Assembly: GCF_014201875.1 (NCBI RefSeq) | Contig: NZ_JACHFL010000038.1 | Location: 1-16,804 of the forward strand | Reading direction: 5' to 3' | Length of the DNA stretch: 16,804 bases | From: Deinococcus humi | Lineage (GTDB): Bacteria > Deinococcota > Deinococci > Deinococcales > Deinococcaceae | Shown: positions 13,804-16,804 of the stretch, piece by piece | How the letters are laid out: each line of letters opens with the position of its first letter | Position numbering within the stretch: the first letter of the stretch is position 1 | Translations under genes and position numbers: made by a program | The notes under the pieces: model-generated | What the model saw: the letters and a program-made list of their open reading frames with translations, nothing else | Databases searched by the model: none | What the model was told of the DNA's origin: nothing

Positions 13804-15246
13804 ATGAACTCCAAGCGCGCCCGCCTGGCCCTGCCGCTGCTCGCCGCAACCGTGCTGCTCGCCGGCTGCCGAGCGGTGCCCGACGTCACCCAGGTCCGGG
13901 TGCCGGACGGCCCCACCGTCTTCCATGGCAGCTACACCGGCACCCTCACCGAAGCCCTGCAGATCGTCGCTGCCGCCCCCAGCCCGGACGGCAGCCACCT
14001 CTACGCCGCCGCCCGCACCTCCAATCACACCACCCTGCTGGACCTGGACCCGGCCACCGGACGCGAGTTGCGCCGGGTGAACGTGCCCGTGCCCGATCCC
14101 CAGGACCTCGTGGTGCGGGCAGACGGCCTGCTGGTGCTGGCTGGCCGGAAGGCGAGCGCCACGCTGGACCCGGGCACCCTGAGCATCCTGACCCGCCTGC
14201 CCCGCGCCCAGCGCATCAGCGCCGACGGCGAGAGGCTGCTCGTCCAGCTAGAGGAAAACCGGGTGGGCCGGATCCGCACCCGCGACGGAAGTACCCTGCC
14301 GACGACTGCGCTGACGCTGGCCTGGGGGTTTGCGCTGGAGAACGTGAGCCGGGACCTGGAATGGACCGTCACCGAGGACGGGGACGCCGTGATCAACCTC
14401 TCCACCGGGGCCCGGATCGACACCTCTTCTGGACACCTGAATCCGTGCCCGACAACTCCCAGCTCTGGGATCGCTGCCCTGGCGGCTTCCGCGGAGGGCT
14501 TCATGCTGGGGCGCCCAGACCACACCCTGGAATGGCGCAACCCGGACGGCACTCTGCGGGACGTCCGCTGGCTGGGCGGGTCGTGCGGCTCGCTCAGCCA
14601 GCCCGACTGGGTGCTGGCCCTTCAGGGCACGCAGGTGAGTTACCAGCGGTCCACCGACAACCCGGACATGCCCGGCGAGGTCGCCATCGGGCGCTGGGTC
14701 CCGGGGGAGGAGCCGCAGGTCATCGCGCGGACCACCAAGACCAGCCGGCTGCGCTTTCGCGGCACCTTCGCCCTGGGCACGCCGGAGGCCTACCTGCAAC
14801 TGATCGCACTCCCGGCCGAGGGGCTGCGGCTGGGTGGGCGCTGGGAACAGGCGTATGAGCCGCCGCGTTACCCGGTGACGACGCAGGTGACGGCGAGCTA
14901 CAGAGACAAGCAGCGGTACGACATCCAGGGCACGTTGAATGCGCTGGGCCTGAGCTACGCGGTGGTGGGCATGGGCACCGGGAGCGCCTCAGCGGGGTCG
15001 GGGGACATCGTGTTCACCCAGGCGATCTGCGGCATTCCGCCGTTCGCCGGCAACTGCCCCAGCACAGAGTGGAAGGCCGATCTGCACTGGGATGGGAAGA
15101 AGGTGGGCAGCTTCTACGGCTTTGGCCAGGACCCCAACCGCAGCGGGCCAGGACGGACGCCGCAGGAGGGATCGCTGGGGTTCTCGCTGGACGGGGAGTA
15201 CCGCAGCTTTGGCTTTCAGCTCGCGCCTGGCGCTGGGCCCAAGTAA
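13804..15246 (+). CDS. Predicted secreted lipoprotein with beta-propeller-like region, copy 2 (480 aa)
   Basis: Paralogue of 3566-5008: identical length, same lipobox (LLAGC) and 80 of the first 100 residues identical by eye. The frame is open far upstream (from 12997), but that part is antisense to the Cys-motif and lipoprotein genes, so I start at ATG 13804, in the same CCAGGAAATG context as copy 1. The propeller-style strands, the C-terminal domain beginning TQVTASYRDKQRY, and the four extra cysteines are all kept. The upstream 60 bases are also recognisably related to those of copy 1. It is followed 93 bases later by the S41 peptidase gene. Role unknown, likely on the cell surface. Confidence 0.85.
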   Translation: MNSKRARLALPLLAATVLLAGCRAVPDVTQVRVPDGPTVFHGSYTGTLTEALQIVAAAPSPDGSHLYAAARTSNHTTLLDLDPATGRELRRVNVPVPDPQDLVVRADGLLVLAGRKASATLDPGTLSILTRLPRAQRISADGERLLVQLEENRVGRIRTRDGSTLPTTALTLAWGFALENVSRDLEWTVTEDGDAVINLSTGARIDTSSGHLNPCPTTPSSGIAALAASAEGFMLGRPDHTLEWRNPDGTLRDVRWLGGSCGSLSQPDWVLALQGTQVSYQRSTDNPDMPGEVAIGRWVPGEEPQVIARTTKTSRLRFRGTFALGTPEAYLQLIALPAEGLRLGGRWEQAYEPPRYPVTTQVTASYRDKQRYDIQGTLNALGLSYAVVGMGTGSASAGSGDIVFTQAICGIPPFAGNCPSTEWKADLHWDGKKVGSFYGFGQDPNRSGPGRTPQEGSLGFSLDGEYRSFGFQLAPGAGPK

Positions 15247-15274
15247 GGGCTCTCCTGATGAGAACAGGCTGCTC

Positions 15275-15296
15275 GAGGCAAAGGCTAGAGTCGGTG
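15275..15296 (+). repeat. Lipoprotein-tail repeat, copy C (degenerate)
   Basis: GAGGCAAAGGCTAGAGTCGG plus TG begins 29 bases after the copy 2 stop. It aligns to copies A and B with several substitutions, consistent with an older duplication that included sequence downstream of the gene. Confidence 0.35.
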
Positions 15297-15339
15297 CCGG
15301 ATGCGGTCTCTCAGGAGCGAGGAGCGTCAGGATAGCTCC

Positions 15340-16557
15340 ATGAATGAACAGCTCCCCACAGACGCGTTCCCAGACCCGCACGACTACCTTGTGGCCGCCC
15401 TCGACGTCATCGAGCGCGAAGCGGTGCGGGCGAACGCCGTGGACTGGCCGTCTGTCCGTGCGGGAGCCCAACAACTCGCCGCAGGCACCACCACCACCGC
15501 AGGGACGTACCCGGCCATCGAATTCGCGCTGCGCGCCTTACAGGACCAACACAGCTTCCTCAAGCGCCCGAATCAGCAGCACGGGGTGACGCCCGGGGGC
15601 TTTGGCCTCAAGTACATCCGGGGGACGGTCGCCCGCGTGTATCCCGGCAGCCCAGCCGCCCGGGCGGATTTCCAGGTCGGTGACCGCATCCTGGCCGTGA
15701 ACGGCACGCCCGTTGGGGCAGGCCTCAACGAGGGGTTGCCCCGGCAGGGCGAGGCCACCGTCACCTCTCAGAGACGCGGTTCTCAGGAGATCCGGACGGC
15801 ACACCTGCTCCGGGCGCCTTTCGGCCTCAACCGTCTTCCTCAGGGCCGCCTCCTGCACCCTGGCGTCGCCTGGCTGGACCTGCCCGACCACGGCGGTAAT
15901 GGGACCCTTCCGGACGGGCGGCTCTACCAGGACGTGGTTCAGGGTCTGATCGCCGAACTGGGTGCGGCCGGCGCAGAGCAATGGATCGTCGATCTGCGTC
16001 TGAACGAGGGCGGGAACATGTATCCCATGCTGGCCGGCATCGGCCCCCTCGTGGGAGAAGGCCGCCTGGGCGCGTTCGTGCGGGATGACGCCTCCTGGGC
16101 GTGGGCCTATCACGCTGGGGCCGCTTCCGTCGACGGACACGTGAACTGCCGGGTCAGCGGGGAGCCACTGGCCCCGCTGGCTCCGGGGGTGCCGGTGGCG
16201 GTGCTGATCTCGCCGCTGACGGGAAGCAGCGGCGAGATCATGGCCATCTCGTTCAAGGGGCGCGCGGGGACGCGCTTTTTTGGGGAGCCGACCCAGGGGC
16301 TGACCAGCGCCAACAGTCCGTATCCTCTCGCGGACGGCGCGGAACTGTGGCTGGCGACGAGCTACGAGGCCGACCGAACGGGCCAGCTGTACACGGCGGA
16401 AGTTCATCCCGACGTGAACGTCGTCATGGAGTGGGAGAACTACCTGACGAAGGGGGATGCTGTGCTGCTGGCGGCGCTGGGCTGGCTGGGGGTGTCGCTG
16501 CATGGGGAGCGCCCTGACTTCGACTTCCAGCTCATCCCCGGCGCTGCAGCCCTGTAA
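15340..16557 (+). CDS. S41-family serine peptidase with PDZ-like segment, no signal peptide (405 aa)
   Basis: The start at ATG 15340 (MNEQLPTDAFPDPHDYLVAA) is chosen because CAGGA lies seven bases upstream; the longer frame to 15301 lacks a site. The N-terminal helical region contains ALQDQHSF, like the conserved D-x-H motif of tail-specific proteases. Residues of about 95-125 (GTVARVYPGSPAARADF, VGDRILAVNGTPV) form a PDZ-like segment that presents substrate C-termini. The core has VDLRLNEGGNMYP, the nucleophile region LTGSSGEIMAISF (Ser296 or Ser297), and GRAGTRFFGEPTQGLTSANS. No signal peptide is visible, so it may work in the cytoplasm, unlike typical CtpA proteins. Confidence 0.85.
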   Translation: MNEQLPTDAFPDPHDYLVAALDVIEREAVRANAVDWPSVRAGAQQLAAGTTTTAGTYPAIEFALRALQDQHSFLKRPNQQHGVTPGGFGLKYIRGTVARVYPGSPAARADFQVGDRILAVNGTPVGAGLNEGLPRQGEATVTSQRRGSQEIRTAHLLRAPFGLNRLPQGRLLHPGVAWLDLPDHGGNGTLPDGRLYQDVVQGLIAELGAAGAEQWIVDLRLNEGGNMYPMLAGIGPLVGEGRLGAFVRDDASWAWAYHAGAASVDGHVNCRVSGEPLAPLAPGVPVAVLISPLTGSSGEIMAISFKGRAGTRFFGEPTQGLTSANSPYPLADGAELWLATSYEADRTGQLYTAEVHPDVNVVMEWENYLTKGDAVLLAALGWLGVSLHGERPDFDFQLIPGAAAL

Positions 16558-16662
16558 TGGTTGTGTTGCCTTAACTGGTTCGACGGCAGGCTGCGGGCAG
16601 GGATAGCCTGAAATTCAGGTCATCCCGGCGGCAACCGTTGACCACGTCTGAAACGCGTGTCT

Positions 16663-16804
16663 TTAATTTTGTCTTCTGGTCGTGGCGGAAACGCTGGTGC
16701 GGGTGTGATGGTGGAGGTTCTCGATCCGGGCATGCAAGTTCAGAAATTCCTGTGCGCGTTTCCGCCGCTTGAATCCCTGTTGTTGTCGCTCCTGACGTCG
16801 TGTG
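16663..16804 (-). CDS. IS6-like transposase C-terminus (partial, runs off right edge)
   Basis: The minus strand reads TRRQERQQQGFKRRKRAQEF, then LNLHARIENLHHHTRTSV, and stops at TAA 16665-16663. The pattern 'ERQ..GFKR.KRAQ.FL..HARI.NLH.HTRT' is what I know from C-termini of IS6-type DDE transposases in this bacterial group. The catalytic part lies outside the window. The end may be slightly truncated, since relatives usually extend further. Terminal repeats were not identified in 16558-16662. Confidence 0.6.
   Translation of the reverse strand, partial: TRRQERQQQGFKRRKRAQEFLNLHARIENLHHHTRTSVSATTRRQN

Noticed and set aside
1..16804. CRISPR arrays, tRNA or rRNA genes
   Set aside because: No regularly spaced repeats and no tRNA or rRNA motifs were seen on either strand by eye.

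Overview
The window looks like an accessory region of a GC-rich bacterial replicon, most likely a Deinococcus or close relative. That is an inference from the strong G/C third-position bias of the resident genes, a probable near-leaderless promoter, the mix of insertion sequences, and the look of the lineage-style hypothetical proteins; no single marker gene proves it. The window begins inside one insertion sequence (a transposase start at the left edge) and ends inside another (an IS6-like transposase tail at the right edge).

Left part (1-9230) is a scarred landing zone. It has (i) small standalone hypothetical genes on both strands (417-1112 +, 1188-1691 -, 2051-2476 -, 2873-3382 -, 5852-6484 +); (ii) transposon wreckage: an internally deleted IS630 transposase (1765-1992), an IS4-family transposase remnant (6425-8680), and inside it an apparently complete IS3-family element (7304-8609) with imperfect terminal repeats and a 4-bp target duplication; (iii) two AT-rich modules in which the 3' tip of a larger gene runs directly into a small intact gene whose Shine-Dalgarno overlaps the tip's stop codon (about 5083-5605 and 8652-9065). 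This layout matches the displaced 'orphan' toxin-tip plus immunity-gene modules of polymorphic toxin systems. A third AT-rich gene end (95-229) may be a further scrap.

A 480-residue lipoprotein gene (3566-5008) has a same-length paralogue at 13804-15246 in the same orientation, so two 1.44-kb direct repeats bracket roughly 8.8 kb holding both orphan modules, the IS nest, a PadR-type regulator with a membrane protein (9784-10612), and a minus-strand cluster.

Right part (9230-16804) is more orderly. The PadR regulator and membrane protein overlap by 8 bp. Opposite them a minus-strand cluster runs lipoprotein (13647-13147), Cys-motif protein (13113-11776), a GTGA-overlapping unknown (11779-10946) and a small protein with a strong ribosome site (10920-10729). 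Lipoprotein copy 2 is followed by an S41-family peptidase with a PDZ-like segment and no signal peptide (15340-16557).

Most hypothetical genes cannot be named from sequence alone. The main message is an accumulation zone for orphan toxin/immunity remnants, insertion sequences and duplicated lipoproteins, next to one compact uncharacterised operon.
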